Below are positions 52,932-62,278 of a stretch of DNA of 64,000 bases, one piece after another. How positions within the stretch are numbered: the first letter of the stretch is position 1; each line of letters begins with the position of its first letter. The notes under the pieces are model-generated. The model made no database searches. It had not been told where the DNA came from and saw only the letters and a program-made list of their open reading frames with translations. The position numbers and the translations under genes were made by a program. This DNA comes from Streptomyces sp. CB02414 (lineage in GTDB: Bacteria > Actinomycetota > Actinomycetes > Streptomycetales > Streptomycetaceae): positions 1-64,000 of the forward strand of contig NZ_LIPF01000005.1 of the NCBI RefSeq assembly GCF_001905385.1, written 5' to 3'.

Positions 52932-54089
52932 ATGTCGCAGGCAGGGACGGCGGGGCGGACAGCGGGCGAGGGCCCGCTCGCCGGCGTGCGCGTGGTCGAG
53001 CTGGCCGGCATCGGGCCCGGACCCTTCGCCGCCATGCTCCTGGCCGACCTGGGCGCCGACGTCGTCCGCGTGGACCGTCCCGGTGGTCCCGGCCTCGCGA
53101 TCGACCCCGCGCACGACGTCACCAACCGCAACAAACGGTCCGTGGTCGTCGACCTGAAGGCGGCCGACGGTCCGGCCCGCGTCCTCGACCTGGCCGAACG
53201 CGCCGACGTCCTGATCGAGGGCTACCGCCCCGGAGTCGCCGAACGGCTCGGTGTCGGCCCCGGGGACTGCCACGCCCGCAACCCGCGCCTCGTCTACGGC
53301 CGCATGACCGGCTGGGGCCAGGAGGGCCCGCTCGCCCAGCGCGCCGGGCACGACATCGGGTACATCGCGCTCACCGGCGCCCTCGGCATGATCGGCGCCC
53401 CCGACACGCCGCCGGCCGTACCAGCGAACCTCCTCGGCGACTACGCGGGGGGCTCCCTCTACCTGGTCGTCGGCGTACTCGCCGCGCTGCACCACGCCCG
53501 AGCTACCGGAACCGGGCAGGTCGTGGACGCCGCCATCGTGGACGGCACCGCCCACCTCACCTCGATGATCCACGGCATGCTGTCCGCCGGCACCTGGCAG
53601 GACCGGCGCGGCGCCAACCTCCTCGACGGCGGCTGCCCCTTCTACGGCACCTACGAGACCGCCGACGGCCGGTACATGGCGGTCGGCGCCCTGGAGCAGC
53701 GGTTCTACGCCGAGTTCATGGAGCTCCTCGGCATCCCCGGCCTGGCCCCGGCCCGCGACGACATGGCCCGCTGGACCGAACTGCGCGAGGCCGTCGCCGC
53801 CCGTTTCAAGTCCCGTACCCGCGACGAGTGGACGGCCGTGTTCACGGACTCCGACGCCTGTGTGGCCCCCGTCCTGACGCTGCGCGAGGCCCCGCACCAT
53901 CCGCACCTCGCCGCGCGCGCCACGTTCACCGATCACGGAGGCACCACCCAGCCCGCCCCCGCACCCCGCTTCTCCGCGACTCCCGCCACCGTCCGCACCG
54001 GGCCCGCCCTGCCGGGCGCCGACACCGAGGCGGTGGCCCGCGACTGGGACGTCCCCCGGCTCGCCCCCTCATCCCGAAACCCTCAGTGA
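52932..54089 (+). CDS. CaiB/BaiF-family CoA-transferase (alpha-methylacyl-CoA racemase-like)
   Basis: 385 residues from the ATG at 52932 (GGGGG before it). Family III CoA-transferase pattern: RVVELAGIGPGPFAAMLLAD, LGADVVRVDRPG, then YGRMTGWGQEGPLAQRAGHD and IGYIALTGALGMIG (with the His-Asp pair of racemases, GHDIGY). It may invert 2-methylacyl-CoA configuration before beta-oxidation, matching the two downstream genes. The next gene starts 12 bases after its stop, so they form one operon. Confidence 0.88.
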   Translation: MSQAGTAGRTAGEGPLAGVRVVELAGIGPGPFAAMLLADLGADVVRVDRPGGPGLAIDPAHDVTNRNKRSVVVDLKAADGPARVLDLAERADVLIEGYRPGVAERLGVGPGDCHARNPRLVYGRMTGWGQEGPLAQRAGHDIGYIALTGALGMIGAPDTPPAVPANLLGDYAGGSLYLVVGVLAALHHARATGTGQVVDAAIVDGTAHLTSMIHGMLSAGTWQDRRGANLLDGGCPFYGTYETADGRYMAVGALEQRFYAEFMELLGIPGLAPARDDMARWTELREAVAARFKSRTRDEWTAVFTDSDACVAPVLTLREAPHHPHLAARATFTDHGGTTQPAPAPRFSATPATVRTGPALPGADTEAVARDWDVPRLAPSSRNPQ

Positions 54090-54100
54090 AAGGCCTGCCA

Positions 54101-55315
54101 GTGAGCACCGAAGCGTACGTGTACGACGCGATCCGCACTCCGCGCGGACGCGGCAAGGCGAACGGCGCCCTGCACGGCACGAAGCCCGTCGACCTGGTCG
54201 TCGGCCTGATCCACGAGATCCGCGCCCGATTCCCCGACCTGGACCCCGCCGCCGTCGACGACGTCGTGCTCGGCGTCGTGGGGCCGGTCGGCGACCAGGG
54301 TTCCGACATCGCCCGCATCGCCGCGATCGCGGCCGGGCTGCCGGACACCGTGGCGGGCGTCCAGGAGAACCGCTTCTGTGCCTCGGGTCTGGAGGCCGTC
54401 AACCTTGCCGCCGCGAAGGTCCGCTCGGGCTGGGAGGACCTGGTCCTCGCCGGCGGCGTCGAATCCATGTCCCGGGTTCCCATGGCCTCGGACGGCGGCG
54501 CCTGGTTCAACGACCCGATGACCAACCTCGCCACCAACTTCGTGCCGCAGGGCATCGGCGCGGACCTGATCGCCACCATCGAGGGCTTCTCGCGCCGGGA
54601 TGTGGACGAGTACGCGGCCCTCTCCCAGGAGCGCGCGGCCACCGCCTGGAAGGAGAACCGCTTCGAGCGGTCCGTGGTGCCCGTGACGGACCGCGCCGGT
54701 CTCACCGTCCTGGACCACGACGAGCACCTGCGGCCGGGCACGACCGCCGACTCCCTGGCGAAGCTGAAGCCGTCCTTCGCCGACATCGGCGAGCTCGGTG
54801 GTTTCGACGCGGTGGCGCTGCAGAAGTACCACTGGGTCGAGAAGATCGACCACGTGCACCACGCGGGCAACTCGTCCGGCATCGTGGACGGCGCGTCCCT
54901 GGTGGCCATCGGTTCCAGGGAGGTCGGTGACCGTTACGGTCTGCGGCCCCGCGCCCGGATCGTGTCCGCCGCCGTCTCCGGTTCCGAGCCCACGATCATG
55001 CTCACCGGTCCCGCGCCGGCCACCCGCAAGGCGCTCGCCAAGGCCGGTCTGACGATCGACGACATCGATCTGGTCGAGATCAACGAGGCGTTCGCGGCGG
55101 TGGTCCTGCGTTTCGTGCGGGACATGGGCCTGTCCCTGGACAAGGTCAACGTCAACGGCGGTGCGATCGCGCTCGGCCATCCCCTCGGTGCCACGGGGGC
55201 GATGATCCTGGGCACGCTCGTGGACGAACTGGAGCGGCAGGACAAGCGGTACGGCCTCGCCACCCTGTGCGTGGGCGGCGGCATGGGCATCGCGACCATC
55301 GTCGAGCGCGTCTGA
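54101..55315 (+). CDS. acetyl-CoA C-acyltransferase (FadA-type thiolase)
   Basis: 404 residues from GTG 54101 (AAAGG eight bases upstream). Active-site residues: Cys in NRFCASGLEAVN, NEAFAAV, GHPLGATGAMIL (His) and LCVGGGMGIA (Cys). It cleaves 3-ketoacyl-CoA in beta-oxidation. Context with FadB-type downstream makes the FadA role more likely than the 3-oxoadipyl-CoA role of its relative PcaF in the same window. Confidence 0.93.
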   Translation: MSTEAYVYDAIRTPRGRGKANGALHGTKPVDLVVGLIHEIRARFPDLDPAAVDDVVLGVVGPVGDQGSDIARIAAIAAGLPDTVAGVQENRFCASGLEAVNLAAAKVRSGWEDLVLAGGVESMSRVPMASDGGAWFNDPMTNLATNFVPQGIGADLIATIEGFSRRDVDEYAALSQERAATAWKENRFERSVVPVTDRAGLTVLDHDEHLRPGTTADSLAKLKPSFADIGELGGFDAVALQKYHWVEKIDHVHHAGNSSGIVDGASLVAIGSREVGDRYGLRPRARIVSAAVSGSEPTIMLTGPAPATRKALAKAGLTIDDIDLVEINEAFAAVVLRFVRDMGLSLDKVNVNGGAIALGHPLGATGAMILGTLVDELERQDKRYGLATLCVGGGMGIATIVERV

Positions 55316-55380
55316 CCCCCTTCCCGACGGACCACGACGGATCACGACGGACCAAGCCGGATCACCTGGAGCACACCTTC

Positions 55381-57564
55381 ATGACCACCACCGAGTCCAC
55401 CACCATCCGCTGGGAACAGGACGACACCGGGATCGTCACCCTCGTCCTCGACGACCCCGACCAGTCCGCCAACACCATGAACCAGGCGTTCCGCGAGTCG
55501 CTGGCCGCGATCGCCGACCGCCTGGAGGCCGAGAAGGACGACATCCGGGGCGTCATCCTCACCTCCGCCAAGAAGACCTTCTTTGCCGGCGGCGACCTGC
55601 GCGACCTGATCCGCGTCACCCCCGAGACCGCCCAGGACCTCTTCGACGGCGGCATGGCGATCAAGCGGAACCTGCGCCGCATCGAGACCCTCGGCAAGCC
55701 CGTCGTCGCCGCCATGAACGGCGCGGCCCTCGGCGGCGGCTACGAGATCGCCCTCGCCTGCCACCACCGCGTCGCCCTCGACGCCCCCGGCTCCAAGATC
55801 GGCTGCCCCGAGGTCACCCTCGGCCTGCTGCCCGGAGGCGGCGGCGTCGTCCGCACCGTCCGGATGCTCGGCATCACCGACGCCCTCCTCAAGGTGCTCC
55901 TCCAGGGCACCCAGTACAACCCGCGCCGCGCCCAGGAGAACGGCCTGGTCGACGAGGTCGCCGACAGCCGCGAGGACATGCTCGCCAAGGCCCGCGCCTT
56001 CATCGACGCCAACCCCGAGTCCGCCCAGCCCTGGGACAAGCCCGGCTACCGCATCCCCGGCGGCACTCCGTCCCACCCGAAGTTCGCGGCCAACCTGCCC
56101 GCCTTCCCGGCCAACCTGCGCAAGCAGACCAACGGCGCCCCCTACCCGGCGCCGCGCAACATCATGGCCGCCGCCGTCGAGGGCTCCCAGGTCGACTTCG
56201 AGACCGCCCAGGTCATCGAGGCCCGCTACTTCGTCGAGCTGGCCGCAGGACAGACCGCGAAGAACATGATCCAGGCGTTCTTCTTCGACCTCCAGGCCGT
56301 CAACTCCGGCGCCAACCGCCCTCAGGGCATCGAGCCCCGCAAGGTGAGCAAGGTCGCTGTCCTGGGCGCCGGGATGATGGGTGCGGGTATCGCGTATTCG
56401 TGCGCCCGCGCGGGCATCGACGTCGTCCTGAAGGACGTGTCGCTGGAGTCGGCCCTCAAGGGCAAGGACTACTCCGAGAAGCTGTGTGCCAAGGCCGTGG
56501 CCAAGGGCCGTACGTCGCAGGAGAAGGCGGACGCGCTGCTCGCCCGCATCACGCCGACCGCCGAGGCGGCCGACCTGGCGGGCTGTGACGCGGTCATCGA
56601 GGCGGTCTTCGAGGACACCTCCCTCAAGCACAAGGTGTTCCAGGAGATCCAGGACGTCGTCGCCCCGGACGCGCTGCTGTGCTCCAACACCTCCACGCTC
56701 CCCATCACCGCGCTGGCCGAGGGTGTCGAGCGGCAGGCCGACTTCATCGGGCTGCACTTCTTCTCGCCGGTCGACAAGATGCCGCTGGTGGAGATCATCA
56801 AGGGTGAGCGGACCGGCGACGAGGCGCTGGCCCGCGCCTTCGACCTGGTCCGGCAGATCAGCAAGACGCCGATCGTGGTCAACGACTCGCGGGGCTTCTT
56901 CACCTCCCGGGTCATCGGTCACTTCATCAACGAGGGCGTCGCGATGGTCGGCGAGGGCATCGAGCCCGCCTCCGTCGAGCAGGCCGCGGCCCAGGCCGGC
57001 TACCCGGCCAAGGTCCTGTCCCTGATGGACGAACTGACCCTCACCCTGCCCCGCAAGATCCGGGGCGAGACGAAGCGGGCCGTGGAGGAGTCCGGCGGCA
57101 CCTGGACCGCGCACCCCGCCGAGGCCGTCATCGACCGCATGGTCGACGAGTTCGACCGCCCCGGCCGCAGCGGCGGCGCCGGCTTCTACGAGTACGGCGA
57201 GGACGGCAAGCGGGCCGGCCTGTGGCCCGGGCTGCGCGAGCACTTCACGAAGCCGGGCCACGAGATCCCCTTCGCGGACATGCAGGAGCGCATGCTCTTC
57301 TCGGAGGCGCTCGACACGGTCAAGCTCCTGGAGGAGGGTGTACTGACCTCCGTCGCCGACGCCAACATCGGCTCCATCTTCGGCATCGGCTTCCCGGGCT
57401 GGACCGGTGGCATCCTCCAGTACATCAACGGCTACGAGGGCGGCCTGCCCGGCTTCGTAGCCCGCGCCCGTGAGCTCGCCGACCGTTACGGCGAGCGCTT
57501 CACGCCGCCCGCGCTGCTGGTGGAGAAGGCGGAGAAGGGGGAGGTCTTCACCGACGGCCGCTGA
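55381..57564 (+). CDS. multifunctional fatty-acid oxidation protein (FadB/FadJ type)
   Basis: 727 residues from the ATG at 55381 (GGAG ten bases upstream). Crotonase domain (1-200): oxyanion segment NGAALGGGYEIALA and catalytic Glu in GCPEVTLGLLPGGGG. 3-hydroxyacyl-CoA dehydrogenase domains (about 315-600): NAD-binding VAVLGAGMMGAGIAYSCARA, catalytic GLHFFSPVDKMPLVEII, and the C-terminal helices (GEGIEPASVEQAAAQAGYPA). It hydrates enoyl-CoA and oxidises the 3-hydroxyacyl-CoA, feeding the thiolase encoded just upstream. Confidence 0.94.
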   Translation: MTTTESTTIRWEQDDTGIVTLVLDDPDQSANTMNQAFRESLAAIADRLEAEKDDIRGVILTSAKKTFFAGGDLRDLIRVTPETAQDLFDGGMAIKRNLRRIETLGKPVVAAMNGAALGGGYEIALACHHRVALDAPGSKIGCPEVTLGLLPGGGGVVRTVRMLGITDALLKVLLQGTQYNPRRAQENGLVDEVADSREDMLAKARAFIDANPESAQPWDKPGYRIPGGTPSHPKFAANLPAFPANLRKQTNGAPYPAPRNIMAAAVEGSQVDFETAQVIEARYFVELAAGQTAKNMIQAFFFDLQAVNSGANRPQGIEPRKVSKVAVLGAGMMGAGIAYSCARAGIDVVLKDVSLESALKGKDYSEKLCAKAVAKGRTSQEKADALLARITPTAEAADLAGCDAVIEAVFEDTSLKHKVFQEIQDVVAPDALLCSNTSTLPITALAEGVERQADFIGLHFFSPVDKMPLVEIIKGERTGDEALARAFDLVRQISKTPIVVNDSRGFFTSRVIGHFINEGVAMVGEGIEPASVEQAAAQAGYPAKVLSLMDELTLTLPRKIRGETKRAVEESGGTWTAHPAEAVIDRMVDEFDRPGRSGGAGFYEYGEDGKRAGLWPGLREHFTKPGHEIPFADMQERMLFSEALDTVKLLEEGVLTSVADANIGSIFGIGFPGWTGGILQYINGYEGGLPGFVARARELADRYGERFTPPALLVEKAEKGEVFTDGR

Positions 57565-57591
57565 GCCGCCTGTTCAGCTGAGGAGGCCGGA

Positions 57592-58314
57592 TCATTCACC
57601 GGCCTCCTTGTCGAGCCACTCCCGCAGCTCTTCGCGCAGTGACCGCTGGAACGTGGTCAGCAGCGCCTGCACCACGAGCGGGTGCATGTGGGCGGACAGG
57701 GACCGCACGTCCCGCGCGTCGCGTTCGGCGACCGCGTCGCGCAGCAGCCGCGACAGGTCCCGCGCGGCGGCGCGGGAGTGCCCGAGGAGGGCGGTGCGGG
57801 CGGCGAGGACCGTCTCGGGGGAGAAGGGCACGTCGAGCAGCTCGACGCCGAGCCGGAGCAGCCCGGCGTCGACGCGGTAGCCGTCGCCGTCGGGCGCCAC
57901 GACGTCCATCGCGCCGAGCCGGTCCACCTCCTCGTCGGTCAGCGGCCGGCCCGCTTGCCTGCCCAGCTCCTCGCGGGTGACCCGCTCCACCGTCTCCGGT
58001 GCCCAGGAGGCCACCACCGCGCGGTGCAGCGCCAGGTCGTGGGCGTTCAGGTCCGGCGGCAGCTGCTTCAGGTACCGCTCGATCGCGGCCAGCGTCATGC
58101 CCTGGTGCTGCAACTCCTCGATCAGCGCCAGCCGGGCCAGGTGCTCCCCGCCGTAACGCCCCACCCGGCGGGGGCCGATCACCGGCGGCGGCAGCAGCCC
58201 CTTGGTGCCGTAGAAACGGACCGTGCGCACCGTGACGCCGGCCCGCGCGGCCAGCTCGTCGATCGTGAGGGTCTGTTCCCCGGTGTCGGCCGCCTCGGTG
58301 TCGCTTGTCGTCAT
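57592..58314 (-). CDS. MerR-family transcriptional regulator
   Basis: 240 residues from the ATG at 58314. The winged helix is near 15-80: LTIDELAARAGVTVRTVRFY then GTKGLLPPPVIGPRRVGRYG and ALIEELQHQGMTLAAIERYL. The C-terminal domain (from 100) is helical with no metal-binding Cys pair, so it responds to something other than the metals of MerR/CueR. It is convergent with FadB (27 bases between stops). Shared TGTGAC words before it and before the CoA-transferase gene suggest it controls beta-oxidation and itself. Confidence 0.85.
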   Translation of the reverse strand: MTTSDTEAADTGEQTLTIDELAARAGVTVRTVRFYGTKGLLPPPVIGPRRVGRYGGEHLARLALIEELQHQGMTLAAIERYLKQLPPDLNAHDLALHRAVVASWAPETVERVTREELGRQAGRPLTDEEVDRLGAMDVVAPDGDGYRVDAGLLRLGVELLDVPFSPETVLAARTALLGHSRAAARDLSRLLRDAVAERDARDVRSLSAHMHPLVVQALLTTFQRSLREELREWLDKEAGE

Positions 58315-58342
58315 GTGCAGCAGTATCGCTGTCTCACCAATG

Positions 58343-58433
58343 CTGTGACACCACCTGTGCACCACATCTGCGCACCACTCGTGCGGCAGGTGGAGACCGT
58401 CGGTGGATCATGTGAGAAGTCACGCTGTGTGAC
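58343..58433. promoter_or_regulatory. cluster of TGTGAC words and tandem CACCAC repeats before MerR/permease genes
   Basis: CTGTGACAC (58343-58351) is inverted relative to 52910-52918. CACCAC recurs at 58349, 58361 and 58374, starting near-tandem units of 12-13 bases. A dyad GTCAC-N5-GTGAC lies at 58419-58433. The cluster occupies the divergent space between the MerR gene and the permease gene. Confidence 0.45.
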
Positions 58434-58569
58434 ATGAGACACCGCATGTCTACGCAGCGTTGTGGGAAGGTGCTGCGTTGGTCTGTGCCGCGAGGGTGGT
58501 GCGGGCCTTGGCACTGTACGGACGACCTGGGCAGATACCGCCCGGGCGCACCAGAGAGTGGAACCACCC

Positions 58570-60036
58570 GTGAGCAAGGACGCCGTCGCCACGGCACAGG
58601 CCGCCGCCCACCCACAGGCGGCCGAACGACCCGCGGACGCGGGCGACGCCGGCTACAGCAAGGACCTCAAGGCCCGCCACGTCAACATGATCGCCATCGG
58701 CGGCGCGATCGGCACCGGCCTCTTCCTCGGTGCCGGCGGGCGCCTGCGCGACGCCGGACCGGCGCTCGCGATCGCCTACCTCGTCGCCGGCGTCTTCGCC
58801 TTCTTCGTCGTCAAGGCGCTCGGCGAGCTGGTGCTCTACCGGCCCTCGTCCGGGTCCTTCGTGTCGTACGCGCGCGAGTTCCTCGGCGAGAAGGGCGCCT
58901 ACGTCGCCGGCTGGATGTACTTCCTGAACTGGTCGACGACCGGCATCGCCGACATCACCGCGATCGCGCTCTACACGCACTACTGGAGCATGTTCACGAG
59001 CATCCCCCAATGGGTGCTCGCCCTGATCGCCCTCGCGGTGGTCCTGGCGGTGAACCTCATCTCGGTGAAGATCTTCGGCGAGATGGAGTTCTGGTTCGCG
59101 ATCGTCAAGGTCGCCACCCTCGTCGCCTTCATGCTGATCGGCATCTTCCTGCTCGCCACCCAGCACGAGGTGGCCGGGCAGACCCCGGGTCTGGGCATGA
59201 TCACCGACCACGGGGGCATCCTCCCGCACGGCGTGATGCCCGTGGTCCTCGTCATGCAGGGCGTGATCTTCTCCTACGCGGCCCTGGAGCTGGTCGGTGT
59301 CGCCGCGGGCGAGACCGCCGAGCCGCACAAGATCGTGCCCCGCGCGGTGAACTCGATCATGTGGCGGGTCGCCCTGTTCTACGTCGGCTCGGTCGTCCTC
59401 CTGGCCCTGCTGCTGCCCAGCTCGCTCTACTCGGGCGACGAGAGCCCCTTCGTCACGGTGCTGTCGGGGATCGGGGTGCCGGCCGCCGGTGACGTGATGA
59501 ACCTCGTCGTCCTCACCGCCGCGATGTCGTCCCTGAACTCCGGCCTGTACTCCACCGGCCGCATCCTGCGCTCCATGGCGATGTCGGGCTCGGCGCCCAG
59601 GTTCACCGGCGTGATGAGCCGCAGCCAGGTCCCCTACGGCGGCATCCTGCTCACCTGCGCGGTCTGCGTCCTCGGTGTCGGGCTGAACTACCTCGTGCCG
59701 AACAAGGCCTTCGAGATCGTCCTGAACGTCGCCTCCCTGGGCATCATCAGCACCTGGGTGATCATCATGATCTGCCACCTGGTGTTCGTGCGCCGGGCGC
59801 GTGCGGGCCTGGTCGAACGGCCGCACTTCCGGCTGCCCGGCAGCCCCGTCACGGAGATCGTCACGATCGCCTTCCTGCTGGCGGTCATCGGCCTGATGTG
59901 GAACGACGAGGAGGTCGGCCGCAAGACCGTGCTGCTGGTGCCCGTGATCGCCGTGATGCTGGTGGCCGGCTGGTTCGGCGTCCGGCGCCGGGTGGCGCGC
60001 AACGCCGAGCAGGAGCTGTCGGCGCTGAAGAAGTAG
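58570..60036 (+). CDS. ansP: amino acid permease, L-asparagine (AnsP)-type APC transporter
   Basis: 488 residues from GTG 58570, with 12 membrane segments. APC/AAT family marks: HVNMIAIGGAIGTGLFLGAG (substrate and Na-site GIGTGLF), FFVVKALGELVLYRPSSGSF and FSYAALELVGVAAGETAEPH. The AnsP/CycA/GabP subgroup shares these; asparagine is preferred from overall likeness but D-Ser/D-Ala/Gly or GABA cannot be excluded. The first 30 residues form a soluble Ala/Asp-rich tail. Confidence 0.82.
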   Translation: MSKDAVATAQAAAHPQAAERPADAGDAGYSKDLKARHVNMIAIGGAIGTGLFLGAGGRLRDAGPALAIAYLVAGVFAFFVVKALGELVLYRPSSGSFVSYAREFLGEKGAYVAGWMYFLNWSTTGIADITAIALYTHYWSMFTSIPQWVLALIALAVVLAVNLISVKIFGEMEFWFAIVKVATLVAFMLIGIFLLATQHEVAGQTPGLGMITDHGGILPHGVMPVVLVMQGVIFSYAALELVGVAAGETAEPHKIVPRAVNSIMWRVALFYVGSVVLLALLLPSSLYSGDESPFVTVLSGIGVPAAGDVMNLVVLTAAMSSLNSGLYSTGRILRSMAMSGSAPRFTGVMSRSQVPYGGILLTCAVCVLGVGLNYLVPNKAFEIVLNVASLGIISTWVIIMICHLVFVRRARAGLVERPHFRLPGSPVTEIVTIAFLLAVIGLMWNDEEVGRKTVLLVPVIAVMLVAGWFGVRRRVARNAEQELSALKK

Positions 60037-60078
60037 CGGCCCAGGATCACTGTCAGTGGTGGCCCCTACGGTGGTGTC

Positions 60079-60564
60079 ATGTCGGAGATCAGGTATGTCC
60101 GGGGTGACGCCACCGTCCCGTCGGTCAAGGGCGTCAAGGTGATCGCCCACGTCTGCAACGACCTCGGCGGCTGGGGCAAGGGCTTCGTCCTCGCCGTCTC
60201 GCGCCGCTGGCCGGAGCCCGAGGCGGCCTACCGAGCCTGGCACCGCGACCGCGCGTCCAACGACTTCGGGCTCGGCGCGGCCCAGTTCGTCCAGGTCGAG
60301 CCGTACGTCTGGGTGGCCAACATGATCGGCCAGCGCGGCATCCGGACCGGCAGCAAGGGCACCCCTGTGCGCTACGAGGCGATCGACACCGCACTCGGCC
60401 GCCTCGCCGACAAGGCGGCCGAGCTCGACGCGTCCGTGCACATGCCCCGCATAGGCTGCGGCCTGGCCGGCGGCAAGTGGTCCCGGATCGAACCACTGAT
60501 CACCGACCGCCTCGCCCGGCGCGGCGTCCCCGTGACCGTCTACGACCACGGGGACACCGCCTGA
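60079..60564 (+). CDS. macrodomain (ADP-ribose-binding/hydrolase) protein
   Basis: 161 residues, a single macrodomain: IRYVRGDATVPSVKGVKVIA, then HVCNDLGGWGKGFVLAVSRR (ligand-binding loop 1 with catalytic-type Asn and Gly) and VHMPRIGCGLAGGKWSRIEP (loop 2). The family hydrolyses ADP-ribose from proteins. I recall that the S. coelicolor protein at this place (SCO6735) was studied and that its loss raised antibiotic production. TACGGT (60067-60072), six bases before the ATG, suggests a leaderless mRNA. Confidence 0.92.
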   Translation: MSEIRYVRGDATVPSVKGVKVIAHVCNDLGGWGKGFVLAVSRRWPEPEAAYRAWHRDRASNDFGLGAAQFVQVEPYVWVANMIGQRGIRTGSKGTPVRYEAIDTALGRLADKAAELDASVHMPRIGCGLAGGKWSRIEPLITDRLARRGVPVTVYDHGDTA

Positions 60565-60585
60565 GCCACACCCTGAACCCGCCCG

Positions 60586-62079
60586 TCAGTGCCGGTGCAC
60601 GTCGTTCGTCGCGGCGATCTTCCGCCACGACCGGGGCTGCGCGGGCGTGTCCGCCGGCTTCGTGAGGGACGCCGCGCGTGCCGCCGGAGCGCCCGGCTTC
60701 GACGGCTGGAACAGCCAGGTGTCGAACAGCGCGGCCAGCGGCTCGCCGGACACCTCCTCGGCGTACCGCTGGAAGTCGGCGACCGACGCGTTGCCGTGGG
60801 CGTACTTCGCGGGCCAGCCCTTCAGGATCGCGAAGAAGTCCTCGTCCCCGACCTCGTTGCGCAGCGCGTGGACGGCCAGCGCGCCCCGGTCGTAGACCGC
60901 GATGTCGAACTGGTTCTCCGGCCCCGGATCACCGGGCCGTACCGTCCAGAACGGGTCGTCGGCCGGGTGCGAGGCGTATGTGTAGTCGGCCAGTTCCTGG
61001 GCCGTGCCCTCGCCCTCGTGCTCGGACCACAGCCACTGGGCGTACCGCGCGAAGCCCTCGTTGATCCAGATGTCCTTCCAGCCGTGCACCGACACCAGGT
61101 CGCCGTACCACTGGTGGGCCAGCTCGTGCACGACGACGGACACGTTGGAACCGTTCGCGAACTGCCGGGGGCTGTAGAACGGCCGGGTCTGCGTCTCCAG
61201 CGCGTACCCGGTGTCCGTGTTCGGCACGTACCCGCCGAGCGCGTTGAACGGGTAGGGCCCGAAGTACCCGCTCAGCCAGTCGGCGACCTCACCGGTCCGC
61301 TCCACGCTGGCCCGTGCCGCGCCGTCGTTCGCGCCCAGGTCCTCGCTGTAGGCGTTGACGACCGGGATGCCGCTCTCGGTGGTGCCGGTGGTGAGGTCGA
61401 ACCGCCCGACCGCCAGTGTCGCCAGATAGGTGGCCTGCGGCTTGTCGGACCGCCAGTTCCAGCGGGTCCAGCCGAGCCGTGAGCGCTTCGACTGGAGCGT
61501 GCCGTTGGAGATGGCCTGGGTGCCGTCCGGCACCTGCACCGACACGTCGAAGGTGGCCTTGTCCAGCGGGTGGTCGTTGCTGGGGAACCACCACCAGGCC
61601 GCCTCGGGCTCGTTGGCTGCGACGCCGCCGTCCGGGGTGCGGTGCCAGCTGGTGAAGCCGTACGCCTCCTTCGAGGACGGCACCCCGCTGTAGCGGACGA
61701 CGACGGTGACCCGGCTGCCCTTCGCCAGCGGGCGCTTCGGGGTGATCTCCAGCTCGTGCTCGCCCGAGGTCGTGAACGACGCCTTCGCGCCGTTCACCCG
61801 CACCTCGCCGACGTCCAGCAGGAAGTCCAGATTGAACCGCGACAGGTCCTCGGTGGTCCGGGCCAGGATCGTCGCCGTACCCTCCAGCCGGTCCGAGTCC
61901 GGCCGGTACTTCAGGCGCAGGTCGTAGTGCGAGACGTCGTATCCGCCGTTGCCGTAGGCCGGGTAGTAGGGGTCGCCGATGCCCGGCGCGCCGGGGGAGT
62001 GGGCCGCCGCCGACGCCGGGATCGCCAGCAGGACGGAGGCGGCGCCCAGTGCGCCCGGCACGATGATTCTGCGGTGCAC
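60586..62079 (-). CDS. secreted M1-family metallopeptidase
   Basis: 497 residues from GTG 62079 (GGAG five bases upstream), starting VHRRIIVPGALGAASVLLAI with a cleavable signal near ASAAAH. Zinc site: VVHELAHQWYGDLV (HExxH) and WINEGFARY (third ligand Glu), near 315-345. The usual GxMEN exopeptidase loop reads GYALETQTR here, keeping the Glu but not Met or Asn. The C-terminal helical domain of larger aminopeptidases N (800+ residues) is missing, leaving the short secreted form. It is convergent with the macrodomain gene. Confidence 0.9.
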   Translation of the reverse strand: MHRRIIVPGALGAASVLLAIPASAAAHSPGAPGIGDPYYPAYGNGGYDVSHYDLRLKYRPDSDRLEGTATILARTTEDLSRFNLDFLLDVGEVRVNGAKASFTTSGEHELEITPKRPLAKGSRVTVVVRYSGVPSSKEAYGFTSWHRTPDGGVAANEPEAAWWWFPSNDHPLDKATFDVSVQVPDGTQAISNGTLQSKRSRLGWTRWNWRSDKPQATYLATLAVGRFDLTTGTTESGIPVVNAYSEDLGANDGAARASVERTGEVADWLSGYFGPYPFNALGGYVPNTDTGYALETQTRPFYSPRQFANGSNVSVVVHELAHQWYGDLVSVHGWKDIWINEGFARYAQWLWSEHEGEGTAQELADYTYASHPADDPFWTVRPGDPGPENQFDIAVYDRGALAVHALRNEVGDEDFFAILKGWPAKYAHGNASVADFQRYAEEVSGEPLAALFDTWLFQPSKPGAPAARAASLTKPADTPAQPRSWRKIAATNDVHRH

Positions 62080-62278
62080 GAAAGCTCCAAGTCGTAGGGT
62101 CACGAAGTCTGTTCGGAGCCTATTCAGCTCCCGTGTGCCCGGTCATGTCCACGGCCACCCCTGTCACACGATCGCCATCCGGCCGACATGCGCCCCCCTG
62201 CCGTCACGAGGCCCGCGACCGCCACACGCCCCCGAACGCCCTCTTCTGCACGGGAGTTGACCGATGTACCGTCCGCGC

